Shown piece by piece: positions 25,340 to 34,713 of a stretch of DNA of 64,000 nucleotides. A program made the translations under genes and the position numbers. The notes under the pieces are model-generated. The model was given only the letters and a program-made list of their open reading frames with translations. It searched no databases and was not told where the DNA came from. This DNA comes from Ascidiimonas sp046199005 (GTDB lineage: Bacteria; Bacteroidota; Bacteroidia; Flavobacteriales; Flavobacteriaceae): the NCBI GenBank assembly GCA_046199005.1, contig CP176050.1, positions 3,720,001-3,784,000 on the forward strand, written 5' to 3'. Position 1 is the stretch's first letter, and the number at the start of each line of letters is the position of its first letter.

Positions 25340-26497
25340 TTAGATCATGGTTTTCTTATATGCTTTCCACCATCTTTCCGGAACAACCTGATTACAGGCA
25401 TCCAGGTAATCCTGGTGGGTGCAAGGTAATAACGCATGTCTTTTTAATTTATTATTCAAATTAGGAATAATTGGTATTTCAATCCACCATCTTTCAGAGA
25501 TATGGCTCTTGTAAAAATGAAGTTCTTCGTCGTCAACAGGCACCAAATACTTGTCGTAGTTTTTAAGGTTTGTATCGGGATAATCGTTCTTTCGGAAATT
25601 AACTCCTTCCACGAAATACCAAATCATCTGGGCCACCAATTGCGCGGTCGAGGGAGTCTCAATACCCTCGAATATTCCAAAAGCCGATACCCTGTCGCTT
25701 ATGCCGGCATATCGGGTAATCGCACATATTTCGCGACTGTTAAATCCGTTAGGAGCCGTATGTTCTTTAGCATCTAATTCCTGACCCTGTAGTGACTTCA
25801 TATCAAGACTAACCAAATCTGCATCTCTTAACACCGGTTCTGAAATGGTAATGTCATTGATAAGACTCCCCAGTCTGTAGGCGTCAAAGAAAAGTTTTTC
25901 CATAAGGTCGATCTCTTCTTGCGCGTTGTAATAGGTTTGATAACCCAAATTGCAAAAATTGAAAAGATTATTAGGTTTCTCGATAATGATCTTACTCATA
26001 TAAGAGCTGGAAGATATCAATTCGTCTGCGCTCCCGAAATCGAATCTGGAGTCGACAGACACTATGTTGACCATTTGACTGGAAAAATCGAAACCTCTGT
26101 AAACGGCATAAGTAAGATCCTGACTGCCTCCTATAATGACCGTCACGATATCTCTGCTTTTGAGTTTGGAGACCAGCGTTTTTAGTGCAAAATAGGTATC
26201 TTCAACGGTTTCACCTTTAAGAATATTCCCGAGATCAGCTATTTTGTGATTCCAATTTCCCAAAAATAATTTGTAGAGTTCTACCCGAACAGCCGAAAGA
26301 CTCAACTGACTTGAAGAATTACCAGCTCCATTTCGGTGTTCATCTACTCCTACTAAGGCAATCTTCACTTTGTCTATCTCCGGTATGCCTTCCTGCTCTG
26401 TATGAATCGCAATATTTTTTCCAATCGTCTGTAAGGGTAGTAACTGGTTATGCGCAAGTACGACACTTTCTACCGGGGAAAGAAAGTCAAAATCCAT
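25340..26497 (-). CDS. Arginase/formimidoylglutamase-fold protein with degraded metal site
   Basis: A 385-residue protein of the ureohydrolase (arginase, agmatinase, HutG) fold. The three metal-binding motifs can be located but are altered. GGSQD (123-127) replaces GGxHS/D, so the His is gone. DSRFD (149-153) replaces DAHxD. SLDMKSL (230-236) replaces SxDxDxxD. A working two-manganese centre is therefore unlikely. Homologous genes annotated as formimidoylglutamase are common in Bacteroidetes beside topA. Here it sits 6 bp after topA and before gldK, probably co-transcribed with topA. It may be a pseudoenzyme with a structural or regulatory role. Confidence 0.75.
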   Translation of the reverse strand: MDFDFLSPVESVVLAHNQLLPLQTIGKNIAIHTEQEGIPEIDKVKIALVGVDEHRNGAGNSSSQLSLSAVRVELYKLFLGNWNHKIADLGNILKGETVEDTYFALKTLVSKLKSRDIVTVIIGGSQDLTYAVYRGFDFSSQMVNIVSVDSRFDFGSADELISSSSYMSKIIIEKPNNLFNFCNLGYQTYYNAQEEIDLMEKLFFDAYRLGSLINDITISEPVLRDADLVSLDMKSLQGQELDAKEHTAPNGFNSREICAITRYAGISDRVSAFGIFEGIETPSTAQLVAQMIWYFVEGVNFRKNDYPDTNLKNYDKYLVPVDDEELHFYKSHISERWWIEIPIIPNLNNKLKRHALLPCTHQDYLDACNQVVPERWWKAYKKTMI

Positions 26498-26503
26498 TAT
26501 TTC

Positions 26504-28996
26504 TTATTTTTTTGACTTGGTTGTGGTTTTCTTTTTAGCAGCTTTCTTTTTAGGAGCCTTTTTTTCTAAAAGAGCTTTTGCTTCATCCAAACTCAGATTC
26601 GCTGCATCCACATCCTTTGAAAGCTCTACTTTAACTTTTCCTTGAATGATATTTGACCTTCCCCATCTCGCTTTTTCAATGCGAATGCCTTCATCGGGCC
26701 AGTTTTGAAGTACTTTTTCTTTTTCTTTTTTAATTTTGGCTTCAATCAATTCTTCGATATCAGCCTGTGAAAGATTATCAAAATCATATTTCTTGTTGAC
26801 ATTGATGAACATTCCATCCCATTTGATGAAAGGACCAAATCTTCCTTTTCCTTTGGTTACATCCTTATCTTTATAGACTGCAATGGGGGCATCTGCTTTT
26901 TCCTTCACCTTTATTAGTTCGATAGCGCGATCAAGCGTTATCTCCAGTACATTGTCGGTTTTTTCTAGGGAAACAAAAGACTTTCCATACCGTACATAAG
27001 GTCCATACCTTCCTACGTTGACTTCTACCGGTTGCTCCTTATATTCCCCAAGACTTCTAGGGAGTTTAAAAAGGTCTAATGCTTCTTCAAATGTAATGCT
27101 ATCTAAAGACTGATCGGGCAGTAAACTGGCAAATTCAGGTTTCTCTTCATCGTCTACCGTACCAATCTGAACCATTGGTCCGAATCTTCCCAAACGAACA
27201 CTTACCTGTCTGCCAGTCTTTGGGTCTGTGCCTAGAATTCGTTCTCCACTCTCCCGCTCGGCATTTTCTTCAACATCTTTTACCGTAGGATGAAAATCTT
27301 TATAAAAATCTTCCATCATTTTGGTCCAATCTTCTTCACCCGTTGCGATGTCATCAAAACTCTGTTCTACTTTCGCTGTAAAATTATAATCTAGTATGGA
27401 CGAAAAATGATTTACCAGAAAATCGGTAACGATCATGCCTATGTCTGTCGGAACCAGTTTTCCTTTGTCAGAACCTACCGTTTCGGTAAGTTTAGATTCA
27501 TTAATACTTCCACTTTTAAGTACCAGTTCTGCATAGGATCGCTCTTCGCCTTCTACGGTTCCTTTTTCTACATAACCTCTGTTAAGGATCGTTGAAATCG
27601 TAGGCGCATAGGTGGACGGACGTCCGATACCCAGTTCTTCCAGTTTTTTAACCAGAGAAGCTTCGGTATATCTATAAGGTGGTCTTGTGAAACGTTCGGT
27701 CGCGGTAATTGAAAGATTTTCAACTTCTTCACCTACATTTAAGGCCGGAAGCATGCCGTCTTGTTCTTCATCCTCATCATCGGTACCTTCTAAATACACT
27801 TTTAGAAATCCTTCAAATTTTAATACTTCACCGTTGGCTGTAAATCTTTCATCGTGGGTATTTGCACTTATTTTAACGTTTGTTCGTTCAAGCTGTGCAT
27901 CGCTCATTTGAGAAGCTACCGTACGTTTCCAGATAAGATCGTACAATCTGGCCTGATCACGTTCTGCACTAATTGTATGGCGCGACATATCTGTAGGTCG
28001 GATGGCTTCATGCGCTTCCTGAGCTCCTTTGCTCTTACCCTTGTAATTTCTAGGCTTACTGTATTTCTCACCATAAACATTAGTGATCTCTGCCTTTGCT
28101 GCGTCAATAGCCTCGCCTGAAAGATTTACACTATCGGTTCTCATATAAGTAATAAGACCTGCCTCATATAATCTCTGTGCCACTCCCATGGTGCGGCTAA
28201 CCGAAAAATACAATTTGCGGGAAGCTTCCTGTTGCAAAGTAGAGGTGGTAAAAGGTGCGGCTGGAGATTTTTTAGCAGGTTTTGTATCAAGGTTTTCAAT
28301 TTTGAAAACGGCACTTTTGTTCCGCTCCAAAAATGTCTTTGCCTCTGCCAGCGTCCCGAAACTTTTAGGCAGTTTAGCCTTAAACTTTTTCCCTTCATCA
28401 TTACTGAATTCTGCAACGATCTTAAACGAGGCTTCTGGCGTGAAATCCTGAATTTCTCTTTCTCTTTCAACGATCAATCTAACAGAAACCGACTGAACTC
28501 TCCCGGCAGATAAACCCGTCTTTATCTTTTTCCATAGAACGGGAGAAAGTTCATAACCTACCAAACGATCTAATACACGTCTGGCCTGTTGTGCATTCAC
28601 CAGATTATAATCTATACTTCGGGGATTCTCAATAGCCTTCGTTACCGCATTTTTTGTAATTGCATTAAAAACGATTCGTCTGGTCTTAGACTTGTCAAGT
28701 TTTAATTCTTCGGCCAGATGCCACGCAATGGCTTCTCCCTCACGATCTTCATCACTCGCAAGCCAGACAATTTCTGCTTTTTTTGCAAGATCCTTTAGTT
28801 TTTTAACCACTGGTTTTTTATCTGAAGAAACAATGTATTTTGGCGAAAAGTCTTTTTCCACATCTACTCCAAGCTCCTTTGAAGGCAAGTCGGCAATATG
28901 CCCAAAACTTGACTCCACTTTAAAGTCTTTTCCAAGAAATTTTTCGATGGTTTTTGCCTTGGCAGGCGACTCAACGATAACTAAATTCTTTGCCAT
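26504..28996 (-). CDS. topA: DNA topoisomerase I
   Basis: An 830-residue type IA topoisomerase that relaxes negative supercoils. The Toprim domain begins MAKNLVIVESPAKAKTIEKFLG and includes SDEDREGEAIAWHL. The catalytic tyrosine is Tyr284 in LITYMRTDSVN. Instead of C-terminal zinc fingers it has repeated G-R-(F/Y)-G-P units (GRFGPMVQIG, GRYGPYVRYG, GRFGPFIKWDG), as usual in Bacteroidetes. A Lys/Ala-rich basic tail ends it. A reading frame extends to 29044, but the promoter at 29016-29045 and the family's MAKNL start support 28996. Confidence 0.96.
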   Translation of the reverse strand: MAKNLVIVESPAKAKTIEKFLGKDFKVESSFGHIADLPSKELGVDVEKDFSPKYIVSSDKKPVVKKLKDLAKKAEIVWLASDEDREGEAIAWHLAEELKLDKSKTRRIVFNAITKNAVTKAIENPRSIDYNLVNAQQARRVLDRLVGYELSPVLWKKIKTGLSAGRVQSVSVRLIVEREREIQDFTPEASFKIVAEFSNDEGKKFKAKLPKSFGTLAEAKTFLERNKSAVFKIENLDTKPAKKSPAAPFTTSTLQQEASRKLYFSVSRTMGVAQRLYEAGLITYMRTDSVNLSGEAIDAAKAEITNVYGEKYSKPRNYKGKSKGAQEAHEAIRPTDMSRHTISAERDQARLYDLIWKRTVASQMSDAQLERTNVKISANTHDERFTANGEVLKFEGFLKVYLEGTDDEDEEQDGMLPALNVGEEVENLSITATERFTRPPYRYTEASLVKKLEELGIGRPSTYAPTISTILNRGYVEKGTVEGEERSYAELVLKSGSINESKLTETVGSDKGKLVPTDIGMIVTDFLVNHFSSILDYNFTAKVEQSFDDIATGEEDWTKMMEDFYKDFHPTVKDVEENAERESGERILGTDPKTGRQVSVRLGRFGPMVQIGTVDDEEKPEFASLLPDQSLDSITFEEALDLFKLPRSLGEYKEQPVEVNVGRYGPYVRYGKSFVSLEKTDNVLEITLDRAIELIKVKEKADAPIAVYKDKDVTKGKGRFGPFIKWDGMFINVNKKYDFDNLSQADIEELIEAKIKKEKEKVLQNWPDEGIRIEKARWGRSNIIQGKVKVELSKDVDAANLSLDEAKALLEKKAPKKKAAKKKTTTKSKK

Positions 28997-29015
28997 GCGT
29001 AATTTTTTGAGAATA

Positions 29016-29045
29016 CAAAAGTAAGAGAATTTGCTTATTTCCAAG
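29016..29045 (-). promoter_or_regulatory. Promoter of topA
   Basis: On the minus strand a TTGG-type -33 element (29042-29045) is followed, about 18 bp after its TTG, by TACTTTTG (29016-29023). The -7 box is an exact TAnnTTTG match, and the start codon is 19 bp downstream. Confidence 0.6.
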
Positions 29046-29072
29046 CTTAAGTGCTAACTTTTAGGAATAAGT

Positions 29073-29987
29073 TTAGAAATTATACTCAAAAATAAACTTA
29101 AAGAAATCATGATTTCTTGCAAGCGGGGTTGGTCTTGATATGTAATTGTATTCTAATTTATAGGTAGCGTGTCTTTTATGCAGGCTAACACCTCCTGTAA
29201 TTCGATGCCTTCTTCTTTCAGGCTCTAGCGTAAAGGGAGCATTTTCATTTAACAGACTCCCTTCTATAATGGAATTATGAACGACATATCTATAGGATGT
29301 TCCCAGGTAAACAAAGTTTTCAGAAGCAGAATTTCCTATCATTCCAAACAAAGAAGAATTCTTTAATCTATTACGTTTTCCCAATGACAAAATTACTCCG
29401 GGTTCTGCAAAAATATCTTTAGTCCCAAAGGCCCCATCCCCTGAAAAGCTAACGAAGGCCCATGGATTTTTTCCAACGGAAATATCCCAAACATATTTAA
29501 AATGTATATTTCCCATAACCTCTGCTGGAATCTGCGCAAACCAGGTAGGATTACTTTCAATACCGGCAAATCTGTGATACCAGTTTTGTAATTCTCCGGC
29601 GAGCGAAGGTTTTCCGGTGACCCCTACTTCAAGCCCTATAGCGAACAATTGCGTTTTATTGACTTTCACAACAGTAGCTTCTGCAAACAACCATCCTGCA
29701 TAGGGATGATCAAATAATAAGGTTTTTTCTTCATCTAACTCATCAGGAGTATGACCTTGCATACCCAAACCGAGATTTAATTGCAATTTTCCATCTTGGG
29801 TAGGTTTGAAGATGAAGGCATTATTTAATTGTTTTTTGTAACCAAAAAATAATCCCCAGGAGTAATAACGATCTGAACCTGTTAAAAGATCATTGTCATG
29901 ACGCAAAACAACTTGCCTTTCGTAATCTATATTCTGAGATAGGACACAGCCTGTGTAAAAAAGAAATAAGAATAAGAATCCTCTCAA
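29073..29987 (-). CDS. LpxR-like lipid A deacylase family protein (DUF2219), outer membrane
   Basis: A 304-residue protein with an N-terminal signal (ending about VLSQ, residue 18) and a beta-barrel pattern ending in a C-terminal phenylalanine (FIFEYNF), typical for outer-membrane barrels. The first strand segment LRHDNDLLTGSDRYYSWGLFFGY carries the Asn-Asp pair and the tdRYY-s-G block of LpxR/DUF2219 proteins. In Salmonella LpxR removes the 3'-acyloxyacyl chain of lipid A. A similar activity here is inferred from family only. It lies upstream of topA on the same strand, but topA has its own promoter. Confidence 0.75.
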   Translation of the reverse strand: MRGFLFLFLFYTGCVLSQNIDYERQVVLRHDNDLLTGSDRYYSWGLFFGYKKQLNNAFIFKPTQDGKLQLNLGLGMQGHTPDELDEEKTLLFDHPYAGWLFAEATVVKVNKTQLFAIGLEVGVTGKPSLAGELQNWYHRFAGIESNPTWFAQIPAEVMGNIHFKYVWDISVGKNPWAFVSFSGDGAFGTKDIFAEPGVILSLGKRNRLKNSSLFGMIGNSASENFVYLGTSYRYVVHNSIIEGSLLNENAPFTLEPERRRHRITGGVSLHKRHATYKLEYNYISRPTPLARNHDFFKFIFEYNF

Positions 29988-30060
29988 TAGTATTTGTTTG
30001 TTAGTTCAAAGAAAAGGAAATAATACTAAGTTTTTGTGAAGAATATCTAAAAACTGACAC

Positions 30061-30091
30061 TTTGACACTCCATTATTTTAAGTTATCTTTG
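30061..30091 (+). promoter_or_regulatory. Promoter of miaB
   Basis: TTTG (30061-30064), 19-bp spacer, then TATCTTTG (30084-30091): a full match to the Bacteroidetes TTTG-N19-TAnnTTTG promoter. The start of transcription would fall near 30097. Confidence 0.75.
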
Positions 30092-30115
30092 CCGCTCAAT
30101 TTGCAGACTGATTTT

Positions 30116-31561
30116 ATGGAGAAAATCATAGATGAAACAAAACAGGGAGAAACACTGATCACGGAAAACAAAACTGACAGTAGCAGAAAGTTGTATATAG
30201 AAAGCTATGGCTGTCAAATGAATTTTTCCGATAGCGAAATCGTGGCCTCTATTTTAGCAAAAGAAGGTTTTAATACTACTCAGTTGCTGGAAGAAGCAGA
30301 CCTTGTGCTTATCAATACCTGTTCTATTCGTGAAAAAGCAGAACTAACCGTTCGCAAACGTCTTGAAAAGTTTAATGCTGTCAAAAAGATTAATCCTGCA
30401 ATGAAAGTTGGGGTTTTAGGCTGCATGGCTGAACGTTTGAAGAGCAAATTTCTGGAGGAAGAAAAAATCGTTGATATGGTTGTTGGACCCGATGCTTACA
30501 AAGACCTGCCAAATTTAGTGCAGGAAATTGATGAGGGTCGTAATGCTGTTAACGTAATTCTGTCCAAAGAAGAGACTTATGGTGATATTGCTCCGGTACG
30601 ACTTAACAGTAATGGTGTAACCGCTTTTGTATCTATCACCCGTGGATGTGATAATATGTGTACGTTTTGCGTTGTCCCGTTTACACGGGGAAGAGAACGT
30701 AGTCGAGATCCAAAGTCAATTATTGAAGAGGTTAATGATCTATGGGACAGGGGGTTCAAAGAAGTGACACTCCTCGGGCAAAACGTAGACAGCTACCTTT
30801 GGTATGGAGGTGGATTGAAAAAAGATTTTGAAACTGCGTCAGCTATGCAAAAGGCAACTGCTGTGAATTTTTCAAAGTTGCTGAGTATGGTAGCAGAGGC
30901 AAAACCTAAAATGAGAATTCGTTTTTCTACTTCCAATCCGCAGGACATGACGGAAGATGTCCTTCACACCATGGCAAATTATCCAAACATCTGTAATTAT
31001 ATTCATTTGCCCGTGCAAAGCGGAAGCGATCGTATTCTTAAAAAAATGAATCGCCTGCATACACGAGAAGACTATTTTAATCTGATAAGAAGTATTAGAA
31101 AAATTATTCCTGATTGCGCCATATCACAGGATATGATAGCAGGTTTTCCCACAGAAACAGAACAAGATCATCAAGACACGCTCTCGCTTATGGAGTTTGT
31201 AAAGTATGACTTCGGTTTTATGTTTGCGTATTCAGAAAGACCGGGCACATTGGCAGGAAGAAAGATGGAAGATGATGTGCCACAAGAGGTCAAAAAGAGA
31301 AGGCTTTCTGAAATTATTGCACTTCAACAAAAACACTCTGCTTACAGAACTCAACAGCACCTAGGTAAAACAGAAGAGGTACTTATTGAAGGACCTTCCA
31401 AAAAATCAGATGCCCATTGGATGGGTAGAAACACGCAAAATACAGTAGTCGTATTCCCTAAAGAGCATTATAAAGTAGGTGAATTTGTAAACGTTAAGAT
31501 AAACGACTGTACATCTGCTACTTTGTTGGGGGAAGCTGTAGGATATTCGACTAATAATTAA
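30116..31561 (+). CDS. miaB: tRNA-2-methylthio-N6-isopentenyladenosine synthase MiaB
   Basis: A 481-residue radical-SAM methylthiotransferase that modifies position 37 of tRNAs reading UNN codons. The N-terminal UPF0004 domain begins YIESYGCQMNFSDSE, with the other cluster cysteines in INTCSIR and LGCMAERL. The radical SAM site is CDNMCTFC, and a C-terminal TRAM domain follows. The frame is open to 30062, which lies within the promoter, so the ATG at 30116 is chosen. The next gene, a sigma-54 activator, starts 47 bp later. Confidence 0.96.
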   Translation: MEKIIDETKQGETLITENKTDSSRKLYIESYGCQMNFSDSEIVASILAKEGFNTTQLLEEADLVLINTCSIREKAELTVRKRLEKFNAVKKINPAMKVGVLGCMAERLKSKFLEEEKIVDMVVGPDAYKDLPNLVQEIDEGRNAVNVILSKEETYGDIAPVRLNSNGVTAFVSITRGCDNMCTFCVVPFTRGRERSRDPKSIIEEVNDLWDRGFKEVTLLGQNVDSYLWYGGGLKKDFETASAMQKATAVNFSKLLSMVAEAKPKMRIRFSTSNPQDMTEDVLHTMANYPNICNYIHLPVQSGSDRILKKMNRLHTREDYFNLIRSIRKIIPDCAISQDMIAGFPTETEQDHQDTLSLMEFVKYDFGFMFAYSERPGTLAGRKMEDDVPQEVKKRRLSEIIALQQKHSAYRTQQHLGKTEEVLIEGPSKKSDAHWMGRNTQNTVVVFPKEHYKVGEFVNVKINDCTSATLLGEAVGYSTNN

Positions 31562-31608
31562 AGCTTTGATCAAGGATCATTACAGGTGATTCTAACAACG
31601 TATTATAT

Positions 31609-32865
31609 ATGGAAAATGTTCAGGCTATTAAACAACGCTTTGGCATCATTGGTAACGATGTAAAGTTAAATCGTGCCATTGAAAAAGCGATGCAGGTAGC
31701 ACCCACAGATATCTCTGTGCTGGTCACAGGAGAAAGTGGTGTAGGTAAAGAAAGTATTCCAAAGATTATTCATGCCTTATCGCATCGCAAACACGGCAAA
31801 TTCATTGCTGTGAACTGTGGGGCTATCCCGGAAGGAACAATTGACAGTGAACTTTTTGGGCACGAAAAAGGATCTTTTACTGGAGCTACCGCTACACGAA
31901 GTGGTTATTTTGAAGAAGCCAATGGAGGTACTATATTTCTGGATGAAGTAGGAGAATTACCATTAACTACTCAAGTTAGATTGCTGCGTGTACTTGAAAA
32001 CGGAGAGTTCATAAAAGTAGGGTCATCCAAGGTTCAAAAAACAGATGTTCGTATTGTTGCAGCTACCAATGTACCGATGTTTGAAGCAATACAAAAGGAA
32101 AAATTCAGAGAAGACCTCTATTATAGACTAAGTACTGTAGAAATTAATCTTCCTCCTCTAAGAGAACGAAAAGAAGATATTCATTTATTATTTCGAAAAT
32201 TTGCCTCGGATTTTGCACATAAATATAAAATGCCTACCATCAGATTGCAGGAGGATGCGCTACAAGTACTCTTAAAATATCATTGGGCAGGAAATGTAAG
32301 GCAATTACGAAATGTAGCAGAGCAAATTTCAGTACTCGAAAAAAACAGAGAGATCTCTGCATCAACGTTAGCAAGTTACTTACCCAATATGGGCAGTAAT
32401 CTGCCAGCCGTGATCGCGGGCACAAAGGCAAAAAATGATTTTAGTGATGAGCGGGAGATCCTTTACAAGGTACTCTTTGATATGAAGAATGATCTCAACG
32501 ATCTGAAAAAGCTCACGCTTGAATTGATGGAAAGTGGTAACAACGAAAAAGTACAACAGGAAAATCAAGGACTAATTCGCAAAATCTATGGTGACGAAGA
32601 TACCGTTACCTATGAATCTGCCGATGAAGCCATGGAAGTACTTCAGATAGCTGATCATAGTGAACCCGCTCCCTCTATTACTGAGGATAAATATCATTTT
32701 GCAGAAGAGATAGAAGAAGAAGAAACACTTTCTTTGCAAGACAAAGAACTCGAATTAATCAAGAAAGCACTTGAGCGAAATAAAGGTAAACGCAAAGCTG
32801 CGGCAAATGAATTAGGTATTTCGGAAAGAACCTTGTACCGGAAAATCAAGCAATTCGATCTGTAA
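31609..32865 (+). CDS. Sigma-54-dependent transcriptional activator (AAA+, Fis-type HTH)
   Basis: A 418-residue enhancer-binding protein without an N-terminal receiver or sensor domain. The AAA+ domain begins near residue 10. It has Walker A GESGVGKE (about 42-49), the sigma-54 contact loop GSFTGA (about 88-93; the usual form is GAFTGA), Walker B IFLDEVGEL and the arginine-finger region FREDLYYRLS. A linker rich in acidic residues is followed by a Fis-type HTH, RKAAANELGISERTLYRKI (about 395-413). It should remodel RpoN-polymerase. With no sensor domain, control is probably by expression or protein contact. It is often found between miaB and lptE in this group. Confidence 0.9.
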   Translation: MENVQAIKQRFGIIGNDVKLNRAIEKAMQVAPTDISVLVTGESGVGKESIPKIIHALSHRKHGKFIAVNCGAIPEGTIDSELFGHEKGSFTGATATRSGYFEEANGGTIFLDEVGELPLTTQVRLLRVLENGEFIKVGSSKVQKTDVRIVAATNVPMFEAIQKEKFREDLYYRLSTVEINLPPLRERKEDIHLLFRKFASDFAHKYKMPTIRLQEDALQVLLKYHWAGNVRQLRNVAEQISVLEKNREISASTLASYLPNMGSNLPAVIAGTKAKNDFSDEREILYKVLFDMKNDLNDLKKLTLELMESGNNEKVQQENQGLIRKIYGDEDTVTYESADEAMEVLQIADHSEPAPSITEDKYHFAEEIEEEETLSLQDKELELIKKALERNKGKRKAAANELGISERTLYRKIKQFDL

Positions 32866-32901
32866 ACGTAAAAGGTATTATCTTTAAAGTTCATCACCAA
32901 C

Positions 32902-33405
32902 ATGAGATACTTAAAAACATTAATTATAGCATTTCTGATAGGAATTATAGTAAACAGTTGTGGGTACTATAATTTTACAGGAGGAAACCCCGGAAAGGCC
33001 AAAACTTTTCAGGTAAACTACTTTCAAAATGTAGCGCCTATTATCGAACCGGGACTAGACCGGGACTTTACCCAGTTTCTTCAGAACCTCATAGTTACCC
33101 AAACCAACCTTGATTTGGTAACTGCTGATGCCGATTTGGTTTATGAAGGAGAAATAGTTGAGTACCGTATTATTCCAAATAGTGCTACTGCGAATCAAAC
33201 TGCGGCGCAAAACCGTTTGACGATCGCTGTTAATGTTCGATATACGAACAATGTAGAGGAGGATAAAGATTTTGAACGCAGGTTTTCATTTTTCTTTGAT
33301 TACCCTGCATCGACACCTATTGAATCAATAAAAACAGAAGCACATGAAGCTATTTTTGAACGAATAGGTCAGGATATTTTCAATGCTTCTTTGGCAGATT
33401 GGTAA
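32902..33405 (+). CDS. lptE: LPS assembly lipoprotein LptE
   Basis: A 167-residue outer-membrane lipoprotein with lipobox VNSC (Cys20) followed by GYYNFTGG. The body (FQVNYFQNVAPIIEPGLDRDFTQFLQNLIVTQ) is the Bacteroidetes LptE pattern. LptE plugs the LptD barrel and helps insert LPS. LptD is not in the window. It lies in a plus-strand run with the sigma-54 activator, the TPR-like gene and secG. Confidence 0.9.
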   Translation: MRYLKTLIIAFLIGIIVNSCGYYNFTGGNPGKAKTFQVNYFQNVAPIIEPGLDRDFTQFLQNLIVTQTNLDLVTADADLVYEGEIVEYRIIPNSATANQTAAQNRLTIAVNVRYTNNVEEDKDFERRFSFFFDYPASTPIESIKTEAHEAIFERIGQDIFNASLADW

Positions 33406-33409
33406 TGAT

Positions 33410-34258
33410 ATGATTGTTTCTGAATTTACATATTTACTTCAAAACCCAGGCCATGTAGATCCGGGGCAAACGGCTGAACTTGAAAAGGTAATAGAAGCAT
33501 ATCCTTTTTTTCAGGCAGCAGCTGCAATTCATCTCAAAGGATTGAAAAATCTGGAAAGCTTCAAATACAATCAGACACTTAAAAAAACAGCATCTTTAAC
33601 TACAGATAGAACCATTCTCTTCGACTTTATCACGTCCAAAGAGTTTAACCAAAACAGCATCGCAGAAGCTATCACCGAACAAGCATTACACTTAAATGAA
33701 ATTGAGGTAGAAGCAGAAGAGGTGAAAACCGGCGAGCGAGCAAACGTTCGGGAAGAATATTTAGGATCTAAGAGTGAGGCAGATGCCGTTCTCGATCCGG
33801 AGTTATTTGGTCCTAAAGACCCTGACCGGAATGTGAAAATCGAAATGGGGAAACCGTTGGAGTTCAGTAAAAGTGAAAAGCACTCTTTTTCTGAATGGCT
33901 AAAACTATCTTCTGCCACCCCCATTATGAGGACAGAAAAACAAGGGGATGAAAAGAAAGAGACCGCTAAGGAGAACACAGCAAAAGCGCGCAAGTTTGCT
34001 TTGATCGATAGATTTATTTCCTCCAATCCGAAAATTGTTCCCTCTAAAGATCAAACTCCGAACATCAATCTTGCCACAGAAAGTGATATCGAGGCAGAAG
34101 GCCTTATGACTGAGACACTTGCAAGAGTATATGTAGAGCAAAAAAAGTATAAAAAAGCGGTTCAGGCTTTCAAAATTTTAAGTTTGAAATATCCGGAAAA
34201 AAGTGGTTTCTTTGCAGACCAAATTAAAGCGATAAAGAGAATACAACAAAATAATTAA
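33410..34258 (+). CDS. TPR-like protein of unknown function between lptE and secG
   Basis: A 282-residue protein starting MIVSEFTYLLQNPG. A longer frame from 33383 overlaps lptE by 23 bp; the ATG at 33410 lies 4 bp after the lptE stop. The N-terminal region (EKVIEAYPFFQAAAAIHLKGLKNLES) and the C-terminal region (TETLARVYVEQKKYKKAVQAFKIL) are helical. The latter is a clear TPR-type repeat. The middle is charged and low-complexity. No signal peptide is seen, so it is probably cytoplasmic. Conserved position next to lptE and secG suggests an envelope-biogenesis role, which is inference. Confidence 0.7.
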   Translation: MIVSEFTYLLQNPGHVDPGQTAELEKVIEAYPFFQAAAAIHLKGLKNLESFKYNQTLKKTASLTTDRTILFDFITSKEFNQNSIAEAITEQALHLNEIEVEAEEVKTGERANVREEYLGSKSEADAVLDPELFGPKDPDRNVKIEMGKPLEFSKSEKHSFSEWLKLSSATPIMRTEKQGDEKKETAKENTAKARKFALIDRFISSNPKIVPSKDQTPNINLATESDIEAEGLMTETLARVYVEQKKYKKAVQAFKILSLKYPEKSGFFADQIKAIKRIQQNN

Positions 34259-34263
34259 TTGAA

Positions 34264-34617
34264 ATGAGTGCATTTTGGATTTTTTTAATACTGATCATTG
34301 TAGTTTCTGTGCTACTTGTATTAGTAATTATGGTACAAAACCCTAAGGGGGGCGGTTTATCTTCTTCTTTTGGCGGAGGTGGAAATCAGGTTGTTGGTGG
34401 AGTAAAAAAAACAGGGGATTTTCTTGATAAAAGTACCTGGACCCTTGCTACCATTCTTATAGCTCTTATATTGCTTTCCAATACAGTGGCTAAAGACGGA
34501 CGCGCAACCAGAGATTCCAAATTATTAGAGAATCAAAATACCGAAAATACTGCTCCAGCTGAAACACCCGAAACAGATACACCTGCAACGGTCAAGGATT
34601 CTACTGGAACCAACTAA
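34264..34617 (+). CDS. secG: Preprotein translocase subunit SecG
   Basis: A 117-residue membrane protein. The first helix (residues 3-22) is followed by VMVQNPKGGGLSSSFGGGGNQVVGGVKKTGDFLDKSTWTLA, the typical SecG loop with the Q-x-x-K-G-G-G motif, and a second helix (about 58-73). The C-terminal tail is Thr/Glu/Pro-rich. It helps SecYEG translocation. It is the last gene of the miaB-secG run; a strong terminator follows. Confidence 0.93.
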   Translation: MSAFWIFLILIIVVSVLLVLVIMVQNPKGGGLSSSFGGGGNQVVGGVKKTGDFLDKSTWTLATILIALILLSNTVAKDGRATRDSKLLENQNTENTAPAETPETDTPATVKDSTGTN

Positions 34618-34637
34618 CGTAAGTTATAATCGAATTG

Positions 34638-34672
34638 AAAAATGCCAGCTTGTCATAAGCTGGCATTTTTTT
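34638..34672. terminator. Terminator after secG
   Basis: A perfect stem AAAAATGCCAGCTT / AAGCTGGCATTTTT with a 5-nt loop and a T-run. It separates the secG transcript from groES. Confidence 0.88.
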
Positions 34673-34697
34673 ATGTATACATGTCAGTTAATCCTTG

Positions 34698-34713
34698 TTG
34701 GCACAATTTCTGT
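34698..34713 (+). promoter_or_regulatory. Possible sigma-54-type promoter for groES
   Basis: TTGGCAC-AATTT-CTGT resembles the sigma-54 pattern TTGGCAC-N5-TTGC. The -24 half is exact. The -12 half has G at the correct 12-bp spacing but T instead of C after it. It lies 49 bp before the groES ATG. No TAnnTTTG box and no CIRCE repeat are seen here. A housekeeping promoter that I do not recognise is possible. Confidence 0.35.

Noticed and set aside
28997..29044. Longer TopA start
   Set aside because: It would begin within the promoter; the family starts at MAKNLVIVESPAKAK.
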